Shown: in pieces, positions 12,906 through 25,600 of the stretch
How positions within the stretch are numbered: the stretch's first letter is position 1
Layout: each line of letters begins with the position of its first letter
Source of the DNA: Cyclina sinensis
Lineage: Eukaryota > Mollusca > Bivalvia > Venerida > Veneridae
Direction of reading: 5' to 3'
Assembly: GCA_012932295.1 (NCBI GenBank)
Contig: JAAONU010000123.1
Location: 3,410,001-3,474,000, forward strand
DNA: 64,000 bases
Program-made: the position numbers and the translations under genes
Notes under the pieces: model-generated
Seen by the model: the letters and a program-made list of their open reading frames with translations, nothing else
Database searches by the model: none
Told to the model about the DNA's origin: nothing

Positions 12906-14086
12906 AGAACCTTCGTCAAATCTTAAACATCATTACAAAATACAAATTATATCGTCCAAAGAAAGGTCTTACCTTTAGTTTATATATCCAAAATAGATCT
13001 TTATTCAGACGACCAAGTATGTTAGAGCAACCACTGGCGAATATATGCAAAATATGTCAACAGTATTCTACTTCAAATGATGAACCGAGTAGCAAAGTAA
13101 TCAATGACCTTGTTCACGGAATATGAAAAGCTTTATACGACTTTAAATAGACTCATTGTCACGCTATGTTAGTTATCAAAATGCCTTAAGTACTATTTAC
13201 GTACATAGCCGGCTGGACATGTCAACATTGCAAAATACGAACTATCCAGGTAGCCGGGTTTTAAAATACCCTTATCGGTCAGATCTGCTTTGTGTAAATA
13301 TAGAAATAGTTTTGAAATAAATCGCTATTTTTTTCAAATGCGGTTTTTGTATTTCGAAATAGGTTAAACTTTTTACGTTGACACATGACTAGGTTTCACA
13401 TGAATGGATGGTTGAGTAAGAATATGTAAATGTGGGTTAACCTTTCAAAACAACGTCCTCTATAAAATTATATACTGCTAAAAAAAAGTTAAAAATAATT
13501 TATTAGCCAGCGCACAAACCCATGGAATTGCATTTAAATGCAACAAATGGACCATGTGACACACGATCAGAATTATATCAGTCTAACTATGATTCAACGA
13601 ATTTACACTCTAACTGGAATGGGCACATTACAAAAGAAATTCGTTTTCCACAAGAAAATAGAACTGATGCTGTCGTCTGCATGTGTCAGTAACGCGTATG
13701 TCCATGGCAAGTGTTATACACTCTCGACCTATCCTCGGTAAGCTAACAAAACTCCCGATAAGACAACTCTTCTCTCTCCTAGAACTGCCAACTTTATCCT
13801 AATAATCGAGGGATGAATGCGTAAAAGCGCTATCTGATTCTTTTCTCTACAGTTCTTAGGACTTTTCACGTTCCCCCATTCGATATACAGAAGCTGCACA
13901 AGCTTATACCCTTCAATCACAGACGTAGTAAAAGTTGTACGGTTGTGATTCACAGAACTAGTAATCCTTGGGCCGTCAGTTTGATCCCCCTTAAACTGTT
14001 TTTCCATATCTTGTTGTTATACACTTGGCATGTAAAACAAGAACTGTCACAGGAAATTCACACATGCTCCCGAAATGTTGCTTTGA
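12906..14086. other. Noncoding spacer with unassigned open frames
   Basis: A 92-codon minus-strand frame (13729-14007) and a partly overlapping plus-strand frame lie in a GC-richer island. Neither shows a recognised domain or good splice sites, and I could not decide between a decayed mobile element and chance. Confidence 0.35.
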
Positions 14087-15090
14087 AATGAAACTGGTGT
14101 AAATATATAATTGAATATGCCTGCGGAAAAGAGGTCAGACAAAAAATAGAGCATGAACTGAAGGTAAATGGTAAAGTAATGTTTTTCTGTTTCAGATTCT
14201 GATATGAAGGTTGAAGACATAATTATTCAATGAAATAGAAAGCTGTGAATTTGGCCTTGAATTCGAACAATATTGTTTAATTCCCAACCTCTACTTATGT
14301 TTTATATATAGTAAAATCCCCTAAGTTTTTCGAGATGTAGCTTGGACAAGATTTTAATATAGAAGTTATAGTAAAAAAATGACTAAGGGCCCATAAAACT
14401 GCCAAAAATAATCCGACCAGAAACTCCTGACGGTAGGCACAGCTTGGTTTGGTGACAAACATTACTGTGTAGTTTCAATGAAATCCTCCAGTGGTTTTGG
14501 AAATGAAGCGTGGACAAGATTTTAATACAGAAGTTAGAGTAAAAATGACTAAGTGCCCATAACTCTGCCAAAAATAATCCGAGAAGAAAACTCCTGACGA
14601 TATGCACAACTAGGCTTGGTGACAAATATTCCTGTGAAGTTTCAATGAATTCCTTTCAGCGGTTTTGGAGAAGAAGTGTGGAGAAGATTTTAATATAGAA
14701 GTTATAATAAACAATGACTAACTGGCCACAACTCTGCCAAAAAAAATCTGAGCAGAAACTCCTGACGTATGCACAACTAGGCTTGGTGACAAACATTCCT
14801 GTGAAGTTTCAATGAAATGCTCCAAGCGGTTTTGGAGATGAGGTGTGGACAAGACTTCAATATAGAAGTTAGAGTAAAAAATGACTTACTGCCCATAACT
14901 CTGCCAAAAATAAATTGAGCGGTATCTCCTGACAATATGCAAAGCAAGGCTTGGTGACAAACACTCCTGTAAAGTTTCAATAAAATCCCTCAAGAGGTTT
15001 TGGAGTTGAAGCAAGGACAAGATTTTACAGCACAGACGGACGGATGGACAGACAGTGTGATTACTATATGCCTTCCTTTGGGTGCATAAA
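14087..15090 (+). mobile_element. Tandem-core element with ACGG tail (family B, copy 1)
   Basis: A unique left part (14087-14330) is followed by diverged tandem units built on ATAACTCTGCCAAAAATAAT, TGGTGACAAACATTCCTGTG and AAGTTTCAATGAAAT. It ends with CAGACGGACGGATGGACAGACAG (15033-15055) and a terminal segment TATGCCTTCCTTTGGGTGCATAA. The whole element recurs in reverse orientation at 58345-59396. There are no coding frames, so it is presumably non-autonomous. Confidence 0.8.
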
Positions 15091-18000
15091 AAACAAGAGG
15101 GTATGTGGAATTGGAAGCACCTGCCTCTATTACCTAAAATAAACTTCTCTTGGAGCTGTCCGTCACATGGTAAACCTGTACCGATGGTGTATAAACTTAA
15201 AACGTGTACATGTAGCAAACAACCAAACCAAAAAGCAAACTTCAAAAGCAAAATGAGAAAAACTGTGAGCAGTAATTTATAATTTTAATATCACATATAG
15301 TACATAGCTTTCACAAGAAATAATAATGTTACAACAATTACTATGAAATCAATTTTAAGAGAAAAAAATCAAAACAAAGGGCAAATCTTGTAAACAAAAC
15401 ACTGCTTGGCACATGCTACATTGCAATCCTTAACTACTGATGTTTTCAACAGATATTCTCTTCATCTAACTTTGGTAAAGTATTCATCTATGATTGGACA
15501 TGTACTCTTTTAAAAAAGTCTTTAGCGAGGCAAATACACATACTTCTTGGGCAAAAAAGTGCAAGAGACATATACATGTATTTCAATGCCACCATGTATA
15601 TCTTTTGAAGTACAATGTACAATGGGTTATAACTAGAGAAAAGAATCTGAAAAAAGTTTTAAGTCCTATGAAATAAAGAAGCAGTCATCACTTTTTTGCC
15701 TCATAGCTATGATATAGTATGAATTATCTTTTCAGTCAGTTAAAATGTTCCTGATGTTATGTATTTCTGTCTTGCAAACTTTAAATGAGTCTTTCCTTAT
15801 TCACATATATAGGAGATGCTACCTGGTGAAAGAAATCTGCTCTGCTTGATACAGTTTCTAATAAGCAATTCATCTGACAAAGTAACTTTTTAAGACCAGT
15901 ATACTGACACAGTTTAAGAACTTAAATGATGCAAAGCTAATAACAATGCCATTAAGGTCAAACTGAGCAACAAAAATTGCGTATCACTTGTTGTACATCA
16001 CTTATTCTAACATAAAGGACTTATTTAACACAATCAAAGTTTTAAGTTAAGTCAGCCATTTTCATTTAAGTCAATACTGAACATAATTTTACAACAAATT
16101 TCATTCTAAATTATGTGTCATTATGCTATTTTAGATTTTATTTTTAGGAATTTCACAAAACATGGAAACCTTTTTATTACTTCCCTTGGTGCACAACTTA
16201 ATAATTATCATTAAAGAAAAAAAGTGAAAAACATGCCTTCAAGCTCAGTCCATATTTTGAGCCTTTACTGTGAAAATATGTTATAATTTATAAAATAACA
16301 AAACCTTGTGCACAAAAAAGAATCCTTTTGCAAGTATAATGAAGGATCTTTTCTTTACATTTAATTCTGACCTTCTTATAAGCCTCATAGAATGATTTAC
16401 CACTGTCTGCACCAATACAACACATTGCATTAGATCTATGGCACTTCAAACAAAATAATAAGATAACCAAATCAACTGATACATTTTCTTTTTTTGTCAG
16501 AACAGTGATTAAATCATTAAGTCAGGTTTGCTTTTAGCCTTATAATGTGTTTGAATTCGGGTTTAACGTCTCTATCAACAACAAACATCATTCCAGGACA
16601 GGCACAACTGGGAACTGAACCACCATCTCCCAGATTCGAACTCTGACGCGCTAATACTGTGTTAACTGAGAACAGGCAGCTTTATAAAAACTAAGTAAGA
16701 AACAGAGTAACAAAACAGAATTTCTTGAAACTTCTCTTGCTACAAGGTTATTTCATTATCAATTACATGAAAGTTTTTAGATAAAATTCAATTAAGTTAT
16801 ATACTAGAACTAATTAATTCTATAAAAGCCTTTATAGAAGTGAAAAGCATGGGTAAGCACACATCAGAATAACAGGATGTAACAGGAATGTGTCGTGATT
16901 TATTCTTTTTTTTTTTCCCCAGAACTCTTTTTTAACCAATCACAACTCTAACCATGAAGTTTCGTTATTTTCATCTGAAACTTCCTGGTTTGTTCATGTT
17001 CAGTACTAAAATGCTGATTTTAATTAATTCCATATCGTGACAATAATTTAAAAGCATCTTGTACTTGATATTTGACCTTTTCACTTCTATAAATCTAAAA
17101 TTTTGAAAACCAAAAATAACCTTAAATGACGTATTTGGACCAGCAAAGTTTCTATTTCAAACCATTAGTCCCTAAATGCTTCTGATTGGGTATCCACTTG
17201 CAATTTTGGTATCACCTTACTCCAATGATTTCAGTGTCATGCATATGTTTCTTGTTAATAAGTTAATAGCACTTTTAGTTTATAAGAATGATTGCAAACT
17301 AGCCCAGGCATATATACATTGTCAACTGGTCTACAGTGAAATAAACAACAAACTGAGTATTAAACTGATGTCACAATTCATTCTGTAATGAAAATAAAAA
17401 ACATAAAACAGTAACAATGGAATAAGCTGGAACAATGCAGTAAGTTAGGCCCCCTCCTTGAAGTCTGCTCAATACTAAATAATAACTGTATGGAACATAC
17501 TGGCTGACGTATTTCACTGTTTGTTATGGAATAAATGTATCAGGACGTACAACTTTATCATTGACAAACCAAGAATAAACTCTTGCTCTGAAGCAAAAAC
17601 AATCACACTTTTAAGCAAATATATTGACAAGCATGCCATTATTTCTATGAAAGCAAATAAATATTAGTAAATATTCACCAAACTTTGAACACAAAAATCT
17701 GACCTTAGTGGTACTACAGTTTATGCAGGGTAACCATATGTTAAACAACAAAATAAAAGATTTCAAATTATATAAAATGCAATGTCATATATATACGCAG
17801 TCCTACTTTCATATTATTTAGTGCTTTGTAAAATGAAAAAAAAACATGTAATATTAGTGATTAAGTACTTTGAATTACCCATCAAAATCATTTCTACAAT
17901 TTTCTAACAGAATTTATAGCATTTATTTTTTCTATCTATATGCAGATCAATGACAGAACTTGAATTTTACTATCTTTAATTAAGGCTGATATGTTATAAA

Positions 18001-19691
18001 ATAATCAAAATTAGATAAAAAAAGAAACTTTATTTCCCAACTGGTAGAGAACTGTTTTACTCAATCAATGCCCCAGTACAGAAAGATTGTCAGTACTTTG
18101 TTACAGTATTACTGAAACAATCCTCCTGTTCTGTGGCAGCCATTTACGGAGATATTTATAAGGTATGAAAAAGGTGAATGTATACAAACAATTTTTCCTT
18201 TAATTTTTCAGTACAATGTGCTAACAAAAAAAAGAAAGCTTCTGGAATTTTTCTGTGTCATAAATTTCAAGTAAAATGCATTGTTTCTGCATTAATGCAT
18301 GAATAATTTATGAATAAATAACATACAAATCAAACTCACTAGACAATTCTAAAATCTCTCATACAAAGTGCAAAATATGGAAATATATTCTATTTATATT
18401 TTACAATTTATACACCAAAACTCTTTCAATGAAATCTAAGGAGAAAAAAATGAACACAATGAAACATGTCTTCACTCATTTTTTGTAAACTCTATGAAAT
18501 AATTCCACTTTAAACATCCACATCTTTTCTCCATGTTGTAATTATGGCAACAGCTCAGACTATTTCTTACCAAACAATTGCAGTAAATTATTTTTTTCTT
18601 TGTTTTTGTTCTTCCATTTTTTATCCATCCAGTTCTTTGACATTGTTTACAAAGCTTGCTGAAAAATGACATTAATATTTAACAGACGAACCAAAAAAAC
18701 TAGTATGCCTTAAATTCCTCTGACTAGTTTGACAGACTCATTTTCGGTTGAGCACAACACTACTCTAAAGATCTTCTTTCTCTGTATGAAGTTACAATAG
18801 TTCCCACTTAACCCGTGCCATTTTCAGCATCGTAAATGTACTCTTACACTATAATGTTCTATGTTGTGTGGAAAAGTAAGACATATCTTGAAGACAAATG
18901 TTTATTCATGTTTTTTTTAAGAAAGCCAGGAACAGCGGCTAGGTCAAAACAAAGACTGAGTGAACAGGGTCTCAGTCACCATGTAAACAGGGTCTGATAC
19001 AGACATCACCTTGATGGTAAGTTAAATAAATGCACATGCACACAGTGTAGTTTGAAACATTAAAGTAATGTCGTACAAAGTTCAGATTCATTCTTTACTT
19101 GCATTTTACTAGCAAATGGCAGAAAAAAATGCAGAGTTCTTTATTTATATGAACAAGAAAGTTTGAATCTGTAACCCTGTAATATACAGAGTTATGTTAC
19201 AACATAAAACAACCTTATTTACATGTGTAAGGAAGTCTCTTGTAATGATCTGCTATGTAATGTGTACTAAAAATCAGCTATACACATCTGAAAATGACAT
19301 TCTGAAACTTTACTGTTCTAAACTCTCTCAAAACAGAAAGATTGTTCAGGGCAGAGGTGGATTTTACAAAAGTGACTTTTGACTAGCAGTTCTCTAAGTC
19401 TGGTCTTAGATTTGGGTCCATTGAATATCAAATAATTCACATATTTCTAGTTCACATGATGAAATAAACTAAAATTGTTCAAACAAATCAAGATGACTAA
19501 ATTTTGTTCATAATATAAAGGAAAAGTTTCATCAACATTTAACACTTCCTGTCTCCATCTTGGAACTATGCATTATTTCCTGTTTGGAAACCAGTCTAGT
19601 CCAAAGCAAGCTGTATCCTGGCTTTCAGTATGAAGAGATGAGGTGATGCAATATTGCTGTGACATGACCATGTGATGACTTGTACCCGGCT
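15091..19691 (-). other. 3' flank and probable long 3' UTR of Arl8
   Basis: No coding exon was found. The stretch is AT-rich and largely free of the window's repeat families, which fits a long 3' UTR plus spacer. The nearest minus-strand AATAAA candidate is at 19140-19145, about 550 bp past the Arl8 stop. A tRNA/SINE-like remnant with GGTTCAGTTCCCAGT and AGTTCGAATCTGGGAG on the minus strand lies at about 16590-16675. Confidence 0.4.
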
Positions 19692-22600
19692 CTAATGACC
19701 CTTGGAATGCTGTATCAACCATTGTAACGTAATGTCTGAAAAATGGACAGAAAAATACAACAAATTGTTATATATAGAGATACAGGAACACAATGGTAAA
19801 TAACCACCTGACTTGCAAGAATTGCAGATGAATGTTTCAGTTTGGCTTGACTTTGTTGTTTTTTTAACATCCTTCAATTGCATCAGATATGCATAGGCAG
19901 TACACAGAATTTCATGAGGCTTCCACTACATCCCAACTATAATGCTGCAAAATGAAACTGCTATCTATAAAGTTCCCCTTAACTTTCAATCAACTACTTC
20001 CCTTGGTAATGCCACTTTAACAGGTAATGTCATATCCCGGCAATCAGTGCATCTTACCAGTGATACTGTGTATCCAACCAGTTTACTAACCAATTTCTCC
20101 ACAAGTGACTGACAACTTCCTCACTTGCTTCAGAAGTGAGGGACAACTGACCTATAGATCAATTAATACAGAAAAATTTTGCTGGCTCTGATGGGGACTG
20201 AACTGGGATTGTCAAAACTGACAATCAAGTGCTCTTCCTATTGAGCTAGCCTGGCCGACTGTGTGATTTTAAAACCTGACTAATAAAGTATCTAGGTATA
20301 AACATATATTTCATAATTCTATTAAGGATTATTGCTAAAAGCAGGACATCCTGCTGAATTATAAAAGCTACATTTAAATCATTAATTTAATCAGAAACAA
20401 TCCTTCAGATAAAGTTGTTTTTTTCCTTTGATCATTTCAGTCTATCAGTTTAACAAATTAACCAATCAAACAAATCTCACAACAAGGTGATGAATAATAA
20501 ATATTTCTAAATATAGCCACAGATCTTACCTATATTTTCTTTTTCTTTGCATGATATAGAATAGCAGCAAATTTCTCTATCCTGGATAGCCGATAAATTC
20601 CTGAAATAAAAAAATATATAAATCATTTTCATGGATTATTTTCTAAAGAAATATTAAAGGTAAAAACTGATAGGTGGTCTACTGCTGATCACAAAAGCTC
20701 ACCATGTGTGTCTTAAGCTTAGGTGAGCTAGAAAGAAAACAGTTGATACTGATGTGGTGCATTCCTTATTAAGACAGTCTTTAGATTCTGATAAGACTTC
20801 AAATTCATTGAACACACACCAATCGCTACAGTGACTGAAAAAAAATGGTTAAGCTAACTATACACAATACATCTTGAGAATGAAGAGCAGTAACTCTGTT
20901 TCCTCAGAGACCATTCCAGAAATTAGTAGCTACCTGATTACCTCCCTTGCATCCGCAAGGGATTGCGCAGATTGAAGCAGTTTTATAATGCAGAGCTTAG
21001 AAAAAGTCCCATTTTTATAGCTATAATGTGACTGTGACATTGTATGTTAGAGAAACAGATGCATATAAACCACATGAAGCATTTACTATCAGCAAAGATC
21101 TATCCCAAGGTCTTTTAACTAAAAAAAAAGTATATTTGTAAACAATTTTTTTGCTGACTTCTTAATCTATTGAACTGTTAAATAAAGGTCTTGTGATATT
21201 CTCCGGCAGATTAATTATTTTTATTTTATCAAAATTTCACGAAAATCAGCTTTTACAAAGTACATGTATCTATCTTTACAAAATCTGACAAAAATGGTAC
21301 AGTTATATAGGTGTCATAATAATTTTGTTTTCTGTATTACAAGAAATATCATCAACAATAAAGTTAAAAATAAGAAGAAGGAAATCAAACATGTGGCTTG
21401 CAGCTATTATTTTCTTTCTGCATACACAAACTCACATGTTGTACATATCAATACTTTGCAAAAAACAGATTTCCCAAATGCAAGAAATAAAGAATAGAAA
21501 AAAGGTCCATATGGCTTCATACGGTCTTAAAAATCTCAGGCATTTTCTCAAGAGCAAATTTCATTATTACAGTGTTTTACTGCGACTGATCCAGCAAGAC
21601 TGACAATGACAATTAACTGGGACTTATCAAAATAAAGACAGTATAGTACATGTATGTCACCCCTATATTACGTAACCACATTCCTTCACCACAGGACACC
21701 ACGAAAGACAAAAGGCAGTTTGATCATTAAAGAAGTACTTAATAATGCATATTTATTGCTAAGTATTCTTTGAAAGAATAAAGCAAGTTTTAGTTAAAAT
21801 AGAGTGAACATGCGGTTGATGAGCATGATGTTTAATTTTGTCATTTTGTCCATTTTGCAAGCTTTCAAAGTTGTTAAAATAATTGAAATCGTAGTTTCAA
21901 CTTTCCAAAGAAAAAAAAGTGCTTTCAAAATTATTTGTGTTTTAAACATATTATATGGTTTACACAACTCAAACTTCCACTTTGAACAGTCCATGGTCTT
22001 TTTTCACAGTCTTTCATGTGTTAAATAGTTCAAGTTAATAATATGTTCAAGTCAGGAATAAAACATACAAAATAGTATTAATAATACAATACAAGAGGGC
22101 CATGATGGCCCTGTATCGCTGACCTGAGTATGACTGCTTTTAACAAAGTTGCTATGGACCTGGTTAATTGACCCCAGATGACCCATATTCGAACTTGACC
22201 TAGAAATTATTGAAACAATCTCTTTGACAAATTTCAACGTTATTTGTACTGAAAATGTTACCTCTAGAGTGTTAACAAGGTTTTTCCATATTTGGGCTCT
22301 ATGACCTAGTTTTTTAACCTAGATGTCCCATATTCGAACTTGAGCTAGAAATTATCGAAACAATCTTTCTGACAAATTTCCAGGATATTTGGACTGAAAA
22401 AGTAGCCTCTAGAGTGTTAACAAGGTTTTTCGATATTCAGGCTCTGTGACCTAGTTTTTGACCCCAGATAATCCATATCCAAACTTAGCTACAAATCATC
22501 AAAACAACCTTTCTGACAAATTTCCAGGACATTTGGACTTAAAATGTAGCCTCTAGAGTGTTTACAAAGTTTTTCAATATTTGGGCTCTGTGACCTAGAT

Positions 22601-25600
22601 GTTTCAACTCCAGATGACCCATATTCAAACTTGAGCTAGAAACCATAGAATTAAACTTTCTGACAATTTTCCAGGTTATTTTGAATTAAAATGTTACCTC
22701 TAGAGTGTTAACAAGGTTTTTCCATATCTGGGCTCTGTGACCTAGTTTTTGATCCAAGATGACCCATACTCCAACTTGAGCTAGAAATCATCAAAAAAAC
22801 CTGTCTGACAAATTTCCAGGATATTTGGACTAAAAATGTAACCTCGGGAGTGTTAAAAAGTTTTTTACATATTTGGACCATGTGACCTAGTTTTTGATCC
22901 CAGATGACCCATATCCAAATCTGAGCTAGAAATCCTTGAAACAACCTTTCTGACAAATTTCAAGGACATTTGGACTAAAAATGTAACCTCTAGAGCATTA
23001 ACAAGGTTTTTCTACTTTCGGGCTCTGTGACCTAGTTTTTGACCCCAGAAAACCTATATTCAAAACTGAGCTAGAAATCATCAATAGATCCTTTCTGACA
23101 AATTTCCAGTTATTTGGACTGAAAATGTTACCTTTAGAATGTTAACAAGGTTGTTCCATATTTGGAGTCTGTGACTTAGTTTGTGACCCAAGATGACCCA
23201 TATTCGAACTTGATCTAGAAATCCTCAAGGCAACCTTTCTGACAAATTTCCAGATTATTTGGGCTGAAAATGTAACCTCTAGAGTGTTAACAAGGTTTTT
23301 CTATTTTTTGGCTCTGTGACCTAGTTTTTTAACCCAGATGACCCATATTCAAACTTGAGCTAGAAATCATAGAAGCAACCTTCCTGACAAATTCCCAGAT
23401 TATTTGGTGTAAAAATGTTACCTTTAGAGTGTTAACAAGGTTTTTCAATATTTGGGCTCTGTGACCTAGTTTTTGACCCCAGATGACCCATATTTAAACC
23501 TGACCTAGAAATCGTCAATGCAACCTTTCTGACAAATTTCCAGACTTTTTGGGCTGAAAATGTAACCTCTAGAGTGTTAACAAGATTTTTCTATTTTTTG
23601 GCTCCGTGACCTAGTTTTTGAACCCAGATGACCCATATTTGAACTTGAGCTAGAAACCATTAATAGAACCTTTCTGACAAATTTCCAGGATATTTGGTCT
23701 GAAAAAGTAGCCTCAAGAGTGTTAACAAGGTTTTTCTATATTTGGGCTTTGTGACCTAGTTTTCCAACCCTGATAACCCATGTTCGAACTTGTCCGAGAT
23801 ATTAATGAGACAAACATCCTACACAAGTTTCATGACAATTGAGGCAAAAATGTTACCACTAGAGTGTTAACAAACTAATTGTTAACGGACGGACAGACGA
23901 CGGACAAAAGGTGATCAGAAAAGCTCACTCTGTCACTACGTGACAGGTGAGCTAACAACGCAGTCTGAAGGACAGCTTAATCCCCTTCTGCAGCAGACAT
24001 GAATGGGTACTTCTTGACCTTTAACCAACCATGACCTTGATGTTGTGCCATGCATATTATAAGCACATAGTCTCATGATAGTAATCATTTGTGCCAAGTT
24101 ATTTAAAATCTTCCATAAAGTCAAAAAGTTATGGAGAACATTTAACCTAGACCTTGGGGTAGCAACCTGGATGTTGGGTTCTGCACATCGTGTCATAGAG
24201 GTGATCATTTGTGCAAAGTAATTAAAAAAATTTTTGTAAGCCAAGTTATAGAGCAGACGTGAAATGTGGATATTTGACCTTTAACTGTGACCTTGAACTT
24301 GTGGGTAGCAACCCAATTATTGTGCTCTGCACATCGTCTCGTAATGGTTATCACTTGTGCCAAGTTATTTCAAAAAATTTTCAGCGGTTTAAAAGTTATG
24401 GAGTGGACACAAAAGTGTTACGGATGGATAGACGGACGGACGGACTGACAGACGGAGGTCATTCCTATAATCCCCTCCCCGCTTTGTGGAAGGGGATTAA
24501 AAGATAATGTTTATTCTGTAACAAAATTCACGTGATATCAGGCAGTATGTCACCTTATTTACCTGATTTATTCACCTGATTTATACGTTAACTTAAGCAT
24601 CATAGCGAGATTTAGCAGTCCTTTAATGGCGTATGGTCACATGATCTTCATAATGGCGGTGGTCAATTTATCAATTATGGAACAGTCTATAAACCCAAGG
24701 GAAAGGTAAATTTTTTTCTGAGAGCCTCTGTACTTCATTTCATAATCCGCATCATATCACAATATTTATATCAATGATCCTAACTGTATAAATAGCAAAG
24801 CATGTTTATTTTATTGTTAGCTGTTCTATGCACATTTCCAGGTAACTACTGTGCAGTGTTTCAGACAAAATGCTGTGTGCTTTCAGTAAATATAATTAAT
24901 ATTCTCCATGAATTACATGGAAGTAAATTTAGAAGTTTCATTACGGGAACTTGCTTTAATGCACGAAAGCTATAAATCAATTTCTCTATACAAACAAAAC
25001 AGAAGGCTCAGATAAAGTTCCTGTAATATTTCATGACATTAATATCCATCAAATTCATGTAACACCATAAAAGCTTGAAGTGCAAAATTGATTAAGTGCA
25101 ATGCCAATAAAGAAGCAGGGATAGTTTGTGAATATATTTGTTTTGGGATAAACCTTGGCAAAAACAATACAGTTAAAAATTTAAATGTTCACAGTAAAAT
25201 CTAACATTTTGTGAATGCAGTTTAAAAAGGATGCTGAGAATAAAGGAAACTTTCAAGTAACATAAGATTTAAAAATGCTGCCATTGTAACATTTTTTACA
25301 ATCTTTGTGCACTGGTATCACCTTGGACAATATAGTGCATAAGTTTTGGTACCAATTAGCAGCTTGAATAACATGAGTAAAATATGAAATTATAACAGCC
25401 CACATATGCTGGTAACATTTAATAAGGTAACAAAAATGGTCATGTCATTGTATGGCTGATATATGCTTAAAGTTACAATGAAATATATATGTATATGAAA
25501 AACTTAAAACTTTGTAAGACACTGCTAGTTGAGTCCCATAACAACTGCAGTTGTGTTATAAAAGTCACTTAAAAGCTTCTGAAACTGTATTATCAGTATG

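Noticed and set aside
13729..14007. 92-codon minus-strand frame starting MEKQFKGDQTDG
   Set aside because: No recognised domain, no clear splice sites, and a competing plus-strand frame in the same GC-richer island. Kept only as unassigned.
20183..20265. Functional tRNA gene
   Set aside because: A- and B-box-like words are present, but the acceptor stem does not pair and the B box is degenerate; a SINE head or pseudogene is more likely.
22708..24507. Open frames within the Arl8 intron
   Set aside because: All fall inside tandem-core elements of families A and C and change with each repeat unit.
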